64,000 nt of DNA from assembly GCA_029552545.1 (NCBI GenBank), contig JAKPDO010000047.1, forward strand, positions 1 to 64,000, given 5' to 3'. Within the stretch, counting starts at the first letter, position 1; each line of letters begins with the position of its first letter. Below the pieces are notes generated by a model. The model was given only the letters and a program-made list of their open reading frames with translations. It was not told where the DNA came from and searched no databases. This document shows positions 20,864 to 30,063 of the stretch, in pieces. A program made the position numbers and the translations under genes. Source of the DNA: Planctomycetota bacterium (GTDB lineage Bacteria > Planctomycetota > Phycisphaerae > Sedimentisphaerales > Anaerohalosphaeraceae).

Positions 20864-22579
20864 ATGACAGCCAATACTATTGAAAAAACAACCGTTCCAA
20901 CCAAACCCGGCAGTCAGATTATTGTCGATACTCTGCTGGAGCACGGCGTCGATGTGCTCTTCGGATATCTCGGCGGCGTCGTACTGCCGCTGTTTGACAA
21001 ACTCTATGATTCTCCCATTCGAGTCGTTATTCCCCGACATGAGCAAGGCGGCTGCCATATGGCGGATGCCTATGCCCGTTCTACAGGAAAGGTGGGGGTC
21101 GTTGTCGCCACATCCGGCCCGGGTGCCACCAATCTGACCACCGGCCTGGCCACCGCGATGATGGACTCCGTCCCTCTCGTCGCCTTAACCGGACAGGTCC
21201 GCACGGAACTGATCGGCAACGACGCCTTCCAGGAAGCCGATACAACCGGCATTACGCGGCCGATCACCAAACACAATGTGATTGTCAAAAACCCCAATGA
21301 ACTGGCCCAAACCATCCGCGAGGCCTTCTTTATTGCTTCCACCGGCAGGCCGGGGCCGGTCCTGATTGACATTCCCGTGGATATGCAAATCGCTCAGGTG
21401 CCGGCCACACCCCCGCAGCCGCTTGATTTGCCGGGCTATCGCATTCGTGAACGGGGACACGCCCGCCAAATTTCAGCCGCCGCAGAGGCCGTCAACAGCT
21501 CTCAAAGACCCGTCCTTTATGTCGGCGGAGGCGTCATCAGCGGCAATGCCTCCGAACCCCTGCGGAAACTGGCCAAAAAAGCCAACATCCCCGTTACAAT
21601 GACCCTGATGGGACTGGGGGCATTTGACCAGAATGACCCTCTGTCTCTCGACATGCTCGGCATGCACGGAGCCGCCTATGCCAACTTCGCCGTGCAGAAC
21701 TGCGACCTGCTTATCTGCGTGGGAGCTCGTTTCGATGACCGTGTCACCGGAAAACTCAAGGCCTTTGCCCCGAACGCCCGCGTCATCCATATCGATCTGG
21801 ACCCGTCCAGCATCTCCAAAAACGTCCCGGCGGATATTCCGGTCGTCGGAAGTGCCCGACACGTTTTGACGGAAATGCTCGAGCTGGTCGAATACAAAGA
21901 GCGAAAAGAATGGTTCGACCAAATCGCCGAATGGAAAAAACGCCATCCGCTCCGCTACAATCGGAACGCCAAAACCATCAAACCCCAGTATGTCATCGAA
22001 GAACTCTGGAAGCAGACCCAGGGACAGGCGATTATTACCACTGGTGTCGGCCAGCATCAGATGTGGACGGCCCAATTCTATCGTTTCAATCGGCCGCGTC
22101 AGTTCATCACATCCGGCGGCCTGGGCACGATGGGCTTCGGTCTGCCGGCCGCCATCGGCGCCAAGATTGCCAACCCCGACGCGCTCGTCATCGACATCGA
22201 CGGCGACAGCAGCTTCAATATGACCCTCACCGAACTGTCCACCGCCGTTATGTATGAACTGCCTGTCAAAGTCTGCCTGATCAACAACGGCTATATGGGG
22301 ATGGTTCGTCAGTGGCAGGAGCTCTTCTACGGCAAACGCTACTCCTGCAGCTCCCTCAAAAGCCCCGATTTCGCCCGGCTCGCCGAGGCCTTCGGAGCCG
22401 TCGGACTCCGCGCCGAGAAGAAAGAAGAGGTCCCGGCCGTCATCAAAGCCATGCTCGCAGAAAAAAGACCCTGTGTGGCCGATTTTCATGTGGACCCGGA
22501 GGAAAATGTCTGGCCCATGGTCCCGGCCGGCAAGTCGCTCCACGAAATGGACGGTCTGGATATCTTCGAAATGGCCTGA
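20864..22579 (+). CDS. ilvB: Acetolactate synthase large subunit
   Basis: A 571-residue ThDP enzyme catalysing the first common step of Val/Leu/Ile synthesis (two pyruvate to acetolactate, or pyruvate plus 2-oxobutyrate to acetohydroxybutyrate). It shows the catalytic Glu segment (PRHEQGGCHMADAYAR), the FAD-binding middle domain, and the C-terminal ThDP motif starting GDSSFNMTLTELSTA with NNGYMGMVRQWQ. The ATG at 20864 has a CCAGGAG Shine-Dalgarno 6 bp upstream. It is followed by ilvN after 36 bp and ilvC, forming a complete pathway block behind a structured leader. Confidence 0.97.
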   Translation: MTANTIEKTTVPTKPGSQIIVDTLLEHGVDVLFGYLGGVVLPLFDKLYDSPIRVVIPRHEQGGCHMADAYARSTGKVGVVVATSGPGATNLTTGLATAMMDSVPLVALTGQVRTELIGNDAFQEADTTGITRPITKHNVIVKNPNELAQTIREAFFIASTGRPGPVLIDIPVDMQIAQVPATPPQPLDLPGYRIRERGHARQISAAAEAVNSSQRPVLYVGGGVISGNASEPLRKLAKKANIPVTMTLMGLGAFDQNDPLSLDMLGMHGAAYANFAVQNCDLLICVGARFDDRVTGKLKAFAPNARVIHIDLDPSSISKNVPADIPVVGSARHVLTEMLELVEYKERKEWFDQIAEWKKRHPLRYNRNAKTIKPQYVIEELWKQTQGQAIITTGVGQHQMWTAQFYRFNRPRQFITSGGLGTMGFGLPAAIGAKIANPDALVIDIDGDSSFNMTLTELSTAVMYELPVKVCLINNGYMGMVRQWQELFYGKRYSCSSLKSPDFARLAEAFGAVGLRAEKKEEVPAVIKAMLAEKRPCVADFHVDPEENVWPMVPAGKSLHEMDGLDIFEMA

Positions 22580-22615
22580 AAACCGAAACCATCTTTTCAC
22601 AGGAAAGGATGAACA

Positions 22616-23128
22616 ATGAAACATATTCTCAGCGCTTTAGTTCAGAATAAACCCGGTGTTCTGGCCCACGTGGCGGGCATGTTCGCCGCACGGGCTTTCA
22701 ATATTGACTCCCTTGCTGTCGGCAGAACCGACGACCCCTCCCTGTCGCGCATGACCATCGTCGTCATCGGCGATGACCGCGTCGTCGAACAGGTCCGCAA
22801 ACAGCTGGCCAAAATCGTCACCGTCGTCAAAGTTCAGGACTTTGCCGGTATGGATGTCGTGGCCAGAGACCTGATGCTCATCAGCGTCGCCTGTCCGCCT
22901 GAAAAACGCCCGGAAATCCTCGCTCTGGTCGAGATGTTTCAGGGAAAGGTCGTGGACATCGGCTCCAAGTTCGTGATGATTGAAGTCGCCGGTCCTGAAA
23001 ATAAAATCGAGGCCTTTATCGAGGCCTGCCGACCCTACGGCATCAAAAACCTCGTCCGCACCGGCACGGTTGCTATGGCACGCCAAAGCCGGGTTTCTGC
23101 AGCGGAAAACTCCGACGACGGCAAATAA
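22616..23128 (+). CDS. ilvN: Acetolactate synthase small (regulatory) subunit
   Basis: A 170-residue regulatory subunit. The N-terminal ACT domain (HILSALVQNKPGVLAHVAGM, FNIDSLAVGRTDDPSLSRM) binds valine for feedback inhibition, and the C-terminal domain (RDLMLISVACP, VVDIGSKFVMIEVAG) contacts the large subunit. ATG at 22616 follows an AGGA Shine-Dalgarno. Length is typical of this family (~160-175). Confidence 0.96.
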   Translation: MKHILSALVQNKPGVLAHVAGMFAARAFNIDSLAVGRTDDPSLSRMTIVVIGDDRVVEQVRKQLAKIVTVVKVQDFAGMDVVARDLMLISVACPPEKRPEILALVEMFQGKVVDIGSKFVMIEVAGPENKIEAFIEACRPYGIKNLVRTGTVAMARQSRVSAAENSDDGK

Positions 23129-23171
23129 ACAGCCCGCGCCGGTAAAACTGCTCGAACGGCAAAGAAAAAAG

Positions 23172-23200
23172 TTGAAAACAATCCGGTTCCTGCTTATCCT
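23172..23200 (+). promoter_or_regulatory. Possible internal promoter before ilvC
   Basis: TTGAAA (23172-23177), 17-bp spacer, TATCCT (23195-23200), within the unusually long 123-bp ilvN-ilvC gap. The -10 is weak, so this is tentative. Confidence 0.35.
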
Positions 23201-23251
23201 GAAAAAACCAAAAAATATACAACAAAAGTCTTCAATAGGAGATAAAACACA

Positions 23252-24253
23252 ATGGCAAAAATTTATTATGAACAGGACGCCCCGATTGACGCACTCAAAG
23301 GCAAAAAAGTCGCCGTCATCGGATACGGCAGCCAGGGCCACGCCCACAGCCAAAACCTTCGCGACAGCGGCATCGAAGTCGCCGTCGCCGAACTCAAAGG
23401 AACCGACAACTACAAACTCGCTTTGGAACACGGATTTAAACCCGGACCGATTGCCGACGCCGTCAAGGGAGCCGCTCTGATTATCGTCACTCTCCCCGAC
23501 GAAGTGCAGTCCAAGGTCTATCAGACGGAGATTGCCCCCAACCTCAAGGCAGGCCAAACACTCGGCTTTTGCCACGGCTTCAACATCCACTTCGGCTACA
23601 TCAAACCGCCGGCCGACATCAACGTCGTCATGATCGCCCCCAAAGGCCCCGGACACCTCGTCCGCAGTGAATTTGAAAAAGGCGGCGGTGTCCCCTGCCT
23701 CGTGGCTGTCCAGCAGGATGCCACCGGGACCGCCCTTCAGATTGCCCTGGCCTGGGGCAACGGCATCGGCGGCGCACGGGCAGGAATCCTCCGAACCACC
23801 TTCAAAGAAGAAACGGAAACCGATCTGTTCGGTGAACAAGTTGTTCTCTGCGGCGGCCTGACGGCCCTGATTAAAGCCGGATTTGAAACCCTCGTCGAAG
23901 CCGGCTATCAGCCCGAAATCGCCTATTTCGAATGCATGCACGAGGTCAAACTCATCGTGGACCTGATGTATCAGGGCGGCATGAGCTACATGCGCTACAG
24001 CATCTCCAACACCGCCGAATACGGAGACCTCACCCGCGGGCCGCGAATCATCACCGAACAAACCAGAGCCGAAATGAAAAAGATTCTCGGCGAAATCACC
24101 TCCGGCGCTTTCGCCAAAGAATGGGTCGCCGAATACCAGTCCGGCCTCAAAAAGTTCAACGAACTCTATCAGAAGGACTACAACTCCCAGCTCGAGCAGG
24201 TCGGACGGAAACTGCGGAAAATGATGAAGTGGATTCACGCTAAGGAAATCTAA
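23252..24253 (+). CDS. ilvC: Ketol-acid reductoisomerase (class I)
   Basis: A 333-residue enzyme that isomerises and reduces acetolactate to dihydroxyisovalerate. The Rossmann motif [17 protein letters not shown] is at ~25-41, and the KARI knotted domain carries the Mg ligands in [11 protein letters not shown] (Asp/Glu near ETDLFGEQ) and [18 protein letters not shown]. Length matches class I enzymes. ATG at 23252 has an AGGAG Shine-Dalgarno. It completes the ilvBNC order. Confidence 0.97.
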   Translation: MAKIYYEQDAPIDALKGKKVAVIGYGSQGHAHSQNLRDSGIEVAVAELKGTDNYKLALEHGFKPGPIADAVKGAALIIVTLPDEVQSKVYQTEIAPNLKAGQTLGFCHGFNIHFGYIKPPADINVVMIAPKGPGHLVRSEFEKGGGVPCLVAVQQDATGTALQIALAWGNGIGGARAGILRTTFKEETETDLFGEQVVLCGGLTALIKAGFETLVEAGYQPEIAYFECMHEVKLIVDLMYQGGMSYMRYSISNTAEYGDLTRGPRIITEQTRAEMKKILGEITSGAFAKEWVAEYQSGLKKFNELYQKDYNSQLEQVGRKLRKMMKWIHAKEI

Positions 24254-24276
24254 CTGACAAACGAAAGGGGCACACT

Positions 24277-25014
24277 GTGAACCGAACGGGCCTTATCGCA
24301 TGGGCCGCACTGCCGGCCTTCCTGCTGCTGGGCGGCTGTGTTCAGACCTTCAATGAAGAAAAAGTCGTTTTTGAAAAATACGACAGCACTATTCTTCGGC
24401 AAAGCACCTCGGCACAGGTCCTTTCTTCCATCTGCGATCCCCTCTTCGAATACCTCAGCCAGAGCGAAAGCGTTGCGGCCTCCTGGAATGAACGGGACAA
24501 AGGCCGCACCCATTGGTTCAATATGGTCGCCTTTGACGAAGAGTCTCTGCTGGCCGTCCGCAAATACGGCTTTTCCTGCGTCGAACAGCGTCTGGGCCCC
24601 AACGCCCCCCCGCGACCCAAAGTCCGGCTGGATGCGGAATTAGTCCTCGATGAGCAGGTCCTCAATGCGGCCTATCCCACCCAGAATGCTCGTTTTATCG
24701 CCGTCCTGAAAGAAGCACAGAAGCAGTTTAACAACGATGCCCTTCAGGTCACGGCCGACAGCCGGATACTGCAGAGTTCCGCCATGATGGTCAGTCAGCT
24801 CTTCCAGTCGGTTTTGGTCAAACTCGAACAATCCCCGGCACTGGCCTCACACCTCAGCTGGCTGGAGGGTCTGGAGTTCGAACATCCGACACTCGGCCAA
24901 AGCCGCATCCGAATGCTGATTCTTAACGACATCGTCAAAATCAAAATCAAGGCATCTCCCGCCTGGTTCCGCGGAAAACCCTTCGAAAAACACCCGGATG
25001 TCATGTATATGTAA
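24277..25014 (+). CDS. Predicted lipoprotein of unknown function
   Basis: A 245-residue protein starting with GTG at 24277. The N terminus is a lipoprotein signal with lipobox LLGGC (Cys about residue 21). The mature part is rich in charged helices (EEKVVFEKYDSTI, AVLKEAQKQFNNDALQ, VLVKLEQSPALASHLSWL), ending in a strand-rich segment (IRMLILNDIVKIKIKASP). I do not recognise the family. It lies 23 bp behind ilvC and ahead of a strong terminator, so it is the last gene of the ilv operon by position, although nothing ties it to amino-acid synthesis. Confidence 0.7.
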   Translation: MNRTGLIAWAALPAFLLLGGCVQTFNEEKVVFEKYDSTILRQSTSAQVLSSICDPLFEYLSQSESVAASWNERDKGRTHWFNMVAFDEESLLAVRKYGFSCVEQRLGPNAPPRPKVRLDAELVLDEQVLNAAYPTQNARFIAVLKEAQKQFNNDALQVTADSRILQSSAMMVSQLFQSVLVKLEQSPALASHLSWLEGLEFEHPTLGQSRIRMLILNDIVKIKIKASPAWFRGKPFEKHPDVMYM

Positions 25015-25040
25015 TCCCTGAATCCTCCTTGTTTTTTCCA

Positions 25041-25064
25041 AGCCGGCCCTCCGCCGGCTTTTTT
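25041..25064 (+). terminator. Intrinsic terminator of the ilv operon
   Basis: AGCCGGC (25041-25047), loop CCTCC, GCCGGCT (25053-25059) followed by six T (25059-25064). Located 26 bp after the lipoprotein stop codon. Confidence 0.92.
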
Positions 25065-25413
25065 GTTTATAGACAACTCTGTTCCCCTGCCGGACAAACC
25101 CACCCGCCGGCCTATAAAACCACCTGCAGAAAAAACAGCTATAGGCGCTAAGCCCGGAGAAACGAACACCCCTCCTTCTTCGCTGCTCCCTGTTGACTCG
25201 CCCGTCCTTTTTTCATTCTCAATTCTATATTTTCGTTTTTCAAATCCGCGTAATCCATGGTTCTATAATCTGTGTAATCTGCGTAATCCGTTGTGAATGC
25301 CAAATGTCCACGAAGCATCAAAAATCCAAAGCCAATTCAGACTTGCCAAACCCGCAAGAGCACTGGAGAATGATGTCTTTCCCAACAAATTGCAGAGAAA
25401 AGGCGTAAGACGA
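25065..25413. other. Non-coding gap before bioF
   Basis: About 350 bp between the ilv terminator and bioF. Around 25246-25292 there are short degenerate tandem units of the form AATCTGYGTAATC (GCGTAATCC, AATCTGTGTAATCTGCGTAATCCG). An in-frame ATG at 25297 extends the bioF frame, but the added 39 residues do not resemble the family. I see no RNA gene or clear promoter here. Confidence 0.5.
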
Positions 25414-26580
25414 ATGCACGGATTTGAAGATTTTGAACAGGAATTGTCAGACCTGGAGGCGGCTAATCTGCGTCGTCGGCTGCGGACAATTGCCGAGGTT
25501 CACGGAACGACAGTCCGCACAGCCGACCAGCCGCAGCGGGAAAAGGTGCTGTTCTGCAGCAACAATTACCTGAATCTGGCGGAAGATGAGCGGCTCCGGA
25601 AAGCCGCTGTCGAGGCGATTCGAAAATACGGCTGGGGAGCAGGCGCATCACGGTTGATTTGCGGAACCCTCCGTCCACACACGGAGCTGGAGGAGGCCTT
25701 CGCCGACTGGGCAGGCAAGGAGCGGGCACTGTATTTTCCCTCCGGCTGGTCGGCCAATCAGACGATTTTGACGACCCTGCCGAACAAGGGGGATTTGGTG
25801 CTGATGGACCACCGGTGCCATGCATCAATTGTGGATGCCGTGCGGACCAGCGGGGCTGATTTTCGGACATACCGGGATGAAAGCGACCAACGGCTTCAGC
25901 GGTTTTTGACGGATGCAAAATACCGCCGCAAATACATCGTAACCGAAAGCATCTTCTCTATGGACGGCGACCCGGCCCGGCTGGATATCCTGGCGGAACT
26001 GAAGGAGCGTTTTGGGGCGGTGCTGATTTTGGATGAGGCACATGGATTGGGCTGTTTCGGCCCAACCGGTGCCGGACTGGCCGAACAGCTGGGGATTTTG
26101 GACAACGTTGATATTCTGATTGCCCCGCTGGGCAAGGCGGCCGGATGTGCGGGTGCCCTGGCGGCGGCACCGGCGGCGGTCATCGACCTGCTGATCAATC
26201 GCGGACGGCCTTTGATTTACACCACCGCCGCACCGGCGGCCTGTGCGGCAGCAGCCCTCACAGCCATTCGAATTATTCAAAACGAGCCCCATCGCCGCAA
26301 ACAACTGTCCGAAAACGCCGCCTACCTGCGCAATCAGCTGTTGAAAATGGGCTTGAATATCGGGCAAACGGCCTCCCAGATTATCCCGGTAATCATTGGC
26401 GAAAGCGAAAAAGCCCTCCTGTGGTCGAGCCGACTGGAGGCGGAAGGGTATTTCGTGACCGCCATTCGTCCCCCGACTGTCCCTAAGGGTGCAGCTCGGC
26501 TTCGTCTGAGCGTTCAATACGCCCACACAAAAGAGCAGATGGACGGTCTCTGCCGCGTCCTCAAAGGACTAGCTGGATAA
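25414..26580 (+). CDS. bioF: 8-amino-7-oxononanoate synthase-like alpha-oxoamine synthase
   Basis: A 388-residue fold-type I PLP enzyme. Family marks: NNYLNLAEDERL, GAGASRLICGTLRPHTELE, ALYFPSGWSANQ, DHRCHASIVDA, the aspartate motif LILDEAHGLGCFGPTGAG and the PLP lysine segment APLGKAAGCAGA (K in LGKA). BioF condenses pimeloyl-ACP/CoA with alanine in biotin synthesis; the related KBL and sphingoid-base enzymes share these motifs. No other bio gene is adjacent, so the substrate is not proven. I use the ATG at 25414, since the upstream extension is not conserved-looking. Confidence 0.85.
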   Translation: MHGFEDFEQELSDLEAANLRRRLRTIAEVHGTTVRTADQPQREKVLFCSNNYLNLAEDERLRKAAVEAIRKYGWGAGASRLICGTLRPHTELEEAFADWAGKERALYFPSGWSANQTILTTLPNKGDLVLMDHRCHASIVDAVRTSGADFRTYRDESDQRLQRFLTDAKYRRKYIVTESIFSMDGDPARLDILAELKERFGAVLILDEAHGLGCFGPTGAGLAEQLGILDNVDILIAPLGKAAGCAGALAAAPAAVIDLLINRGRPLIYTTAAPAACAAAALTAIRIIQNEPHRRKQLSENAAYLRNQLLKMGLNIGQTASQIIPVIIGESEKALLWSSRLEAEGYFVTAIRPPTVPKGAARLRLSVQYAHTKEQMDGLCRVLKGLAG

Positions 26581-26626
26581 TGAGCCGGACTAATTCTTGA
26601 CCCCCGCCTTCTTCGCAAAGATTCCT

Positions 26627-26655
26627 GTCATTCCCGCGCAGGCGGGAATCCAGAT
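26627..26655. repeat. Dispersed palindromic repeat (GTCATTCCCGCG type)
   Basis: GTCATTCCCGCGC...GCGGGAATCCAGA with stem ATTCCCGC (26630-26637)/GCGGGAAT (26642-26649) and loop GCAG, then CTTTTT. It sits between convergent bioF and lgt and may act as a terminator. A second copy, split by an insertion, is at 40988-41049. Confidence 0.75.
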
Positions 26656-26673
26656 CTTTTTGACAGAGTTTTA

Positions 26674-27717
26674 TCAGTTGCTCTTGGATTTGGAGGCTTT
26701 TTTCTTGGGGGAGGAAGCGGGAGAAACGGCGGGCAGCGGAGAGGGCTTCCAGAGCGAATAGGCAATCACGCAAATCCCAAACAAAATCAGATAAATCGCC
26801 ATATTCTGCGAGATGGTGCCGCCCCGGTACAGAAGCCAGAAACCGCTGTATTCAAAGGGATTGTCATCCCGCAGGGTTTCAAGAAAGAACCGGGTTACGC
26901 CGTAAAGAATGAGCATCGCGCCGGCCGTCACACCCGGCCGCGTCCGTCCGAACTTTTTCCAGAGCCCTAAAAGCACAGCCGCCAGCAGAAAACCGTTGGC
27001 ACTCGAATACAGCTGCGTGGGATGAACCTTCAGGCACCGATACGGACCTTCAGAGACCTGTTTCTGCTGTTCGGGGGTGAGCTGCTCAAAGGGTTTCAGG
27101 TAGGCACTGTGCTTGTTGGCCTCATCGACCGGCAGCCACCCGCCGTCTGGGCCGGGGATGCCGAAGAAGTCGGCAGGCAGGTCCAGATAGGGCTTGTCCC
27201 GATGACGCTTCGGGTCCGGATGAATCTGACTTTGATAGACCAAAGAGCCGTAAGGGAAGCGGACACCCCAGGGCAGGTCGGTGCATTTGCCGTAGCAGCA
27301 GCCGCTCAGAAAGCAGCCGATGCGTCCAAAGCCGAGGCCGACCATCAGCCCGATGGCCAGCACATCAAAATACAGACGAATGGAGCGTCTCTGCTTTTTC
27401 AGATACAGCCATAAAACCAGCAGGGCCGTCAGAACTCCGCCAAGCAGCTCCACCCCGCCCTGCCAGACGGCAAAGACCTCCATCCAGCGGCCGACAAATA
27501 GATCCCTGTGATGAACGACAAAGAAGACACGAGCCCCGATGACGCCCGCAATGAGGGCATAGACGGCGGCATTGCCGAGGATATCCGGGTCTTCACCAAG
27601 CGTCTTGACAAGACGGCGCATCAGCCACAGGGCCGCCAGAAAGCCCAGGACGACCATAACCCCCCAGCTTTTGACGGTTTGATGCAGAAACGGGATTTCA
27701 AACAGTTCCGGATGCAT
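26674..27717 (-). CDS. lgt: Prolipoprotein diacylglyceryl transferase
   Basis: A 347-residue polytopic membrane enzyme that attaches diacylglycerol to the lipobox Cys of prolipoproteins. It shows several hydrophobic helices, the Lgt signature GFGRIGCFLSGCCYGK with WGVRFP, and HPTQLYSSANG. Between WGVRFP and HPTQLY there is a hydrophilic insertion of about 75 residues (DLPADFFGIPGPDGG...), longer than in E. coli Lgt. The C terminus is a basic tail. A TTG at 27726 overlapping the panD stop is an alternative start; ATG 27717 gives MHPELFEIPF, the usual family start. Confidence 0.94.
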   Translation of the reverse strand: MHPELFEIPFLHQTVKSWGVMVVLGFLAALWLMRRLVKTLGEDPDILGNAAVYALIAGVIGARVFFVVHHRDLFVGRWMEVFAVWQGGVELLGGVLTALLVLWLYLKKQRRSIRLYFDVLAIGLMVGLGFGRIGCFLSGCCYGKCTDLPWGVRFPYGSLVYQSQIHPDPKRHRDKPYLDLPADFFGIPGPDGGWLPVDEANKHSAYLKPFEQLTPEQQKQVSEGPYRCLKVHPTQLYSSANGFLLAAVLLGLWKKFGRTRPGVTAGAMLILYGVTRFFLETLRDDNPFEYSGFWLLYRGGTISQNMAIYLILFGICVIAYSLWKPSPLPAVSPASSPKKKASKSKSN

Positions 27718-27722
27718 CCAGT

Positions 27723-28079
27723 TCAACCCAGAGGGGAAAACCTGTTGTGCTCATCGCAAAGGATAATGCGGGGCTTGTGGGTTTTGATTTCGTCCGAGGT
27801 AAAGTAGCCGAAATTCATCACGATGACAATGTCGCCGGGACTGAAGAAACGGGCGGCGGCTCCGAGCACAATCAGCGATTTGCTGCCGGCCGGCGCCGGT
27901 ACCACATAGGTTTCAACACGGGCCCCGTTGGAAACATTGGCCAGCAGCACTTCTTCATACGGAAGAATTCCCGCCGCCTTCATCATGTCTTCATCGATTC
28001 CGACGCTGCCGGGATAGTCAATCTTTGTATCAGTTACCCGGGCGCGATGAATCTTGCCTTTCAATGCCTTGATAAGCAT
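27723..28079 (-). CDS. panD: Aspartate 1-decarboxylase precursor
   Basis: A 118-residue pyruvoyl enzyme making beta-alanine for pantothenate. The self-cleavage site is Gly24-Ser25 in DYPGSVGID, and the usual MLIKALKGKIHRARVT start is present at ATG 28079 (an upstream extension to 28121 overlaps the panC end and is not used). It lies 38 bp after panC. Confidence 0.97.
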   Translation of the reverse strand: MLIKALKGKIHRARVTDTKIDYPGSVGIDEDMMKAAGILPYEEVLLANVSNGARVETYVVPAPAGSKSLIVLGAAARFFSPGDIVIVMNFGYFTSDEIKTHKPRIILCDEHNRFSPLG

Positions 28080-28117
28080 CCGCTTTGTTCCTTTCTCACA
28101 AAAAAGGATATTGTACC

Positions 28118-28975
28118 TCAAGCGGACGGCGTCTGCAAGTCTATCAAAAGATTGTCGATAAGCCGGGTTGTTCCGACCCGGGCGGCAGCGGCAGCCAGAA
28201 CGGGCCCCCGAATCTCCGCCAGCGGCCGGAGGGTCTGCGGGTCCACCAGTTCAAAATATTCAAGAAACACCTCGGGCTGGTCAAAAAACGGCAGCACAGC
28301 CCGGCGGATTTCATCGGGGTTGGTTTGTCCGGACTGGATGAGTTCCCTGCATTTCTGAAGGGCCTTCGAGAGGCAAAGGGCTTTTTTCCGCTCGGCTTTG
28401 GACAAATACTGATTGCGGCTGCTGAGGGCCAGCCCGTCCTTGTCGCGGACGGTGGGACAGACCCGAATCTCAAGCGGAAAATTGAGGTCCCGAACCATCG
28501 TTTGGATGACGACGGCCTGCTGGGCGTCCTTTTGACCGAAATAAGCCACATCGGGCTGAATGATATTGAAGAGTTTTGCACAAACGGTAGCCACGCCGCG
28601 AAAGTGTCCCGGGCGACGGGCCCCGCAGAGCCCTTCGGTCACCTTCTCGACGTTCACCCAGGCCAGCTGTTCCTGCGGATACATCTCTTCGACGGATGGA
28701 GCAAAGATCCAATGGGCGCCGAGTTTTTCACAATAGCGGATATCCGCATCGAGAGTCCGCGGATAGCGGGCCAGGTCTTCATTCGGGCCGAACTGGGTGG
28801 GGTTGACAAAGATGCTCACGATGACCGTATCACATTCAGAAACAGCCCGTTGAATCAGGGAGCCGTGACCTTCGTGGAGGGCCCCCATCGTCGGAACCAG
28901 TCCAACCCATTTGGCGGCGAAACGTGCCGCCCTGACCTTTTGCCGCATTTCGGAAACGGTTGTTATGACTTCCAT
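28118..28975 (-). CDS. panC: Pantothenate synthetase
   Basis: A 285-residue ATP-dependent ligase joining pantoate and beta-alanine. It has the HIGH-like motif VPTMGALHEGHGSLI, VSIFVNPTQFGPNEDLARYPR, FGQKDAQQAVVI and the KMSKS-like region LSSRNQYLS. ATG at 28975 has a CAGGAGAG Shine-Dalgarno. The gene start overlaps the end of the folK/kinase fusion by 13 bp. Confidence 0.97.
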   Translation of the reverse strand: MEVITTVSEMRQKVRAARFAAKWVGLVPTMGALHEGHGSLIQRAVSECDTVIVSIFVNPTQFGPNEDLARYPRTLDADIRYCEKLGAHWIFAPSVEEMYPQEQLAWVNVEKVTEGLCGARRPGHFRGVATVCAKLFNIIQPDVAYFGQKDAQQAVVIQTMVRDLNFPLEIRVCPTVRDKDGLALSSRNQYLSKAERKKALCLSKALQKCRELIQSGQTNPDEIRRAVLPFFDQPEVFLEYFELVDPQTLRPLAEIRGPVLAAAAARVGTTRLIDNLLIDLQTPSA

Positions 28976-30063
28976 GGTTTCTCTCCTGCCAGATAATAGG
29001 AGATTTCCTTTGCGAGAGGAAGAATTTGTTCCGGATGAACACATTCAGCCGCATTCAGACGAATCACGGGACAAGCCGTCCAGCGGGCAAGAATTTCTTC
29101 GTAGCCGTTCCGCTGGGCCTCCAGAAAGGAGGCGTCAATCCCCTGCTCATAGGGACGATTTCGGCAACGAATGCGTTCCAGACAGTTCGAAACCGTATCT
29201 TCCAGAAAAATCACCAGAACAGGTGTATGGACCTGGTTGGCCACCGATTCATATACCTGCATGTATTGACTCAATGCATCGGAATCGAGCCATTGCCGGG
29301 CGTAAATGAGGGCCTTGAAAAAGACGTAATCACTGACGGCGATTCCCTGTCGGAGCTTTCCGTCTTTGCGGAGCTGGGAGGCGCTGCTGCCCAGAAAAAA
29401 CAGCTCCGAATCGAGCGCCAGATGGGACTGGCCGTGATAGACCTTTTCGAGAAACGGATTTTTGTCGTATTCTTCTTTGAGCAGATGGGCAGAAAAAACA
29501 CGGGCCAGACGCTCCGCCAGCGTGGACTTGCCGACCCCGATGAGCCCCCCTATCGAAATCAGCTGAAGCCGCCCCGGGTCCAGAGCAAAATTGCCGCCGT
29601 TGAGCCGCTGAGCAAGAACACGAAGCGGACGGCGCAGGCGGGGGCATACAAGGTCAGGGTTCAGCTCGAGAAGACCTTTCAGGACAAAAGAACGAAGATG
29701 CATTTGGGAATGCGGCACAACCAGGTCGGGTTCCTCGAGGAGGAGAGTGTCGTACAACAGCAGGTCCAAATCGAGGGTTCGAGGTTCCCAGCGGCCGTTT
29801 CGCTGCCGGCCGAATCGGGTCTCCGTCTGCCTGAGCAGGTCGAACAGCCGCCGGCAGGAAAGGGTTGTGACGACTTCAGCCGCGGCATTAAGATATTCGG
29901 CCTGTTCCGAATCGCCCAGAGCGGGCCAGCGGGTCAGCGAACTGAGCCGCAGCGACAAAACCCCGTCCTGCTGCTGCAGATATTGCGCCGCCCGGCGAAT
30001 AGTCTGTTCGCGATCGCCCAGATTGCTGCCCAGTCCGACATATGCTTTGACGGCGCCGCTCAT
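28963..30063 (-). CDS. FolK-deoxynucleoside kinase fusion protein
   Basis: A 366-residue two-domain protein. Residues ~5-150 are 6-hydroxymethyl-7,8-dihydropterin pyrophosphokinase (FolK): [23 protein letters not shown] and [14 protein letters not shown]. Residues ~166-360 are a deoxynucleoside kinase of the dAK/dGK type: P-loop [16 protein letters not shown] (~172-187), [13 protein letters not shown], and [16 protein letters not shown], with a lid-like [14 protein letters not shown]. It would couple folate-precursor activation with deoxynucleoside salvage on one chain. It overlaps dapL (4 bp) and panC (13 bp), so translation is probably coupled. Confidence 0.9.
   Translation of the reverse strand: MSGAVKAYVGLGSNLGDREQTIRRAAQYLQQQDGVLSLRLSSLTRWPALGDSEQAEYLNAAAEVVTTLSCRRLFDLLRQTETRFGRQRNGRWEPRTLDLDLLLYDTLLLEEPDLVVPHSQMHLRSFVLKGLLELNPDLVCPRLRRPLRVLAQRLNGGNFALDPGRLQLISIGGLIGVGKSTLAERLARVFSAHLLKEEYDKNPFLEKVYHGQSHLALDSELFFLGSSASQLRKDGKLRQGIAVSDYVFFKALIYARQWLDSDALSQYMQVYESVANQVHTPVLVIFLEDTVSNCLERIRCRNRPYEQGIDASFLEAQRNGYEEILARWTACPVIRLNAAECVHPEQILPLAKEISYYLAGEKPWKS

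Noticed and set aside
22637..24238. Minus-strand open frame of over 500 codons antisense to ilvN and ilvC
   Set aside because: Gly/Phe/Asp-rich nonsense opposite clear IlvN and IlvC; shadow frame.
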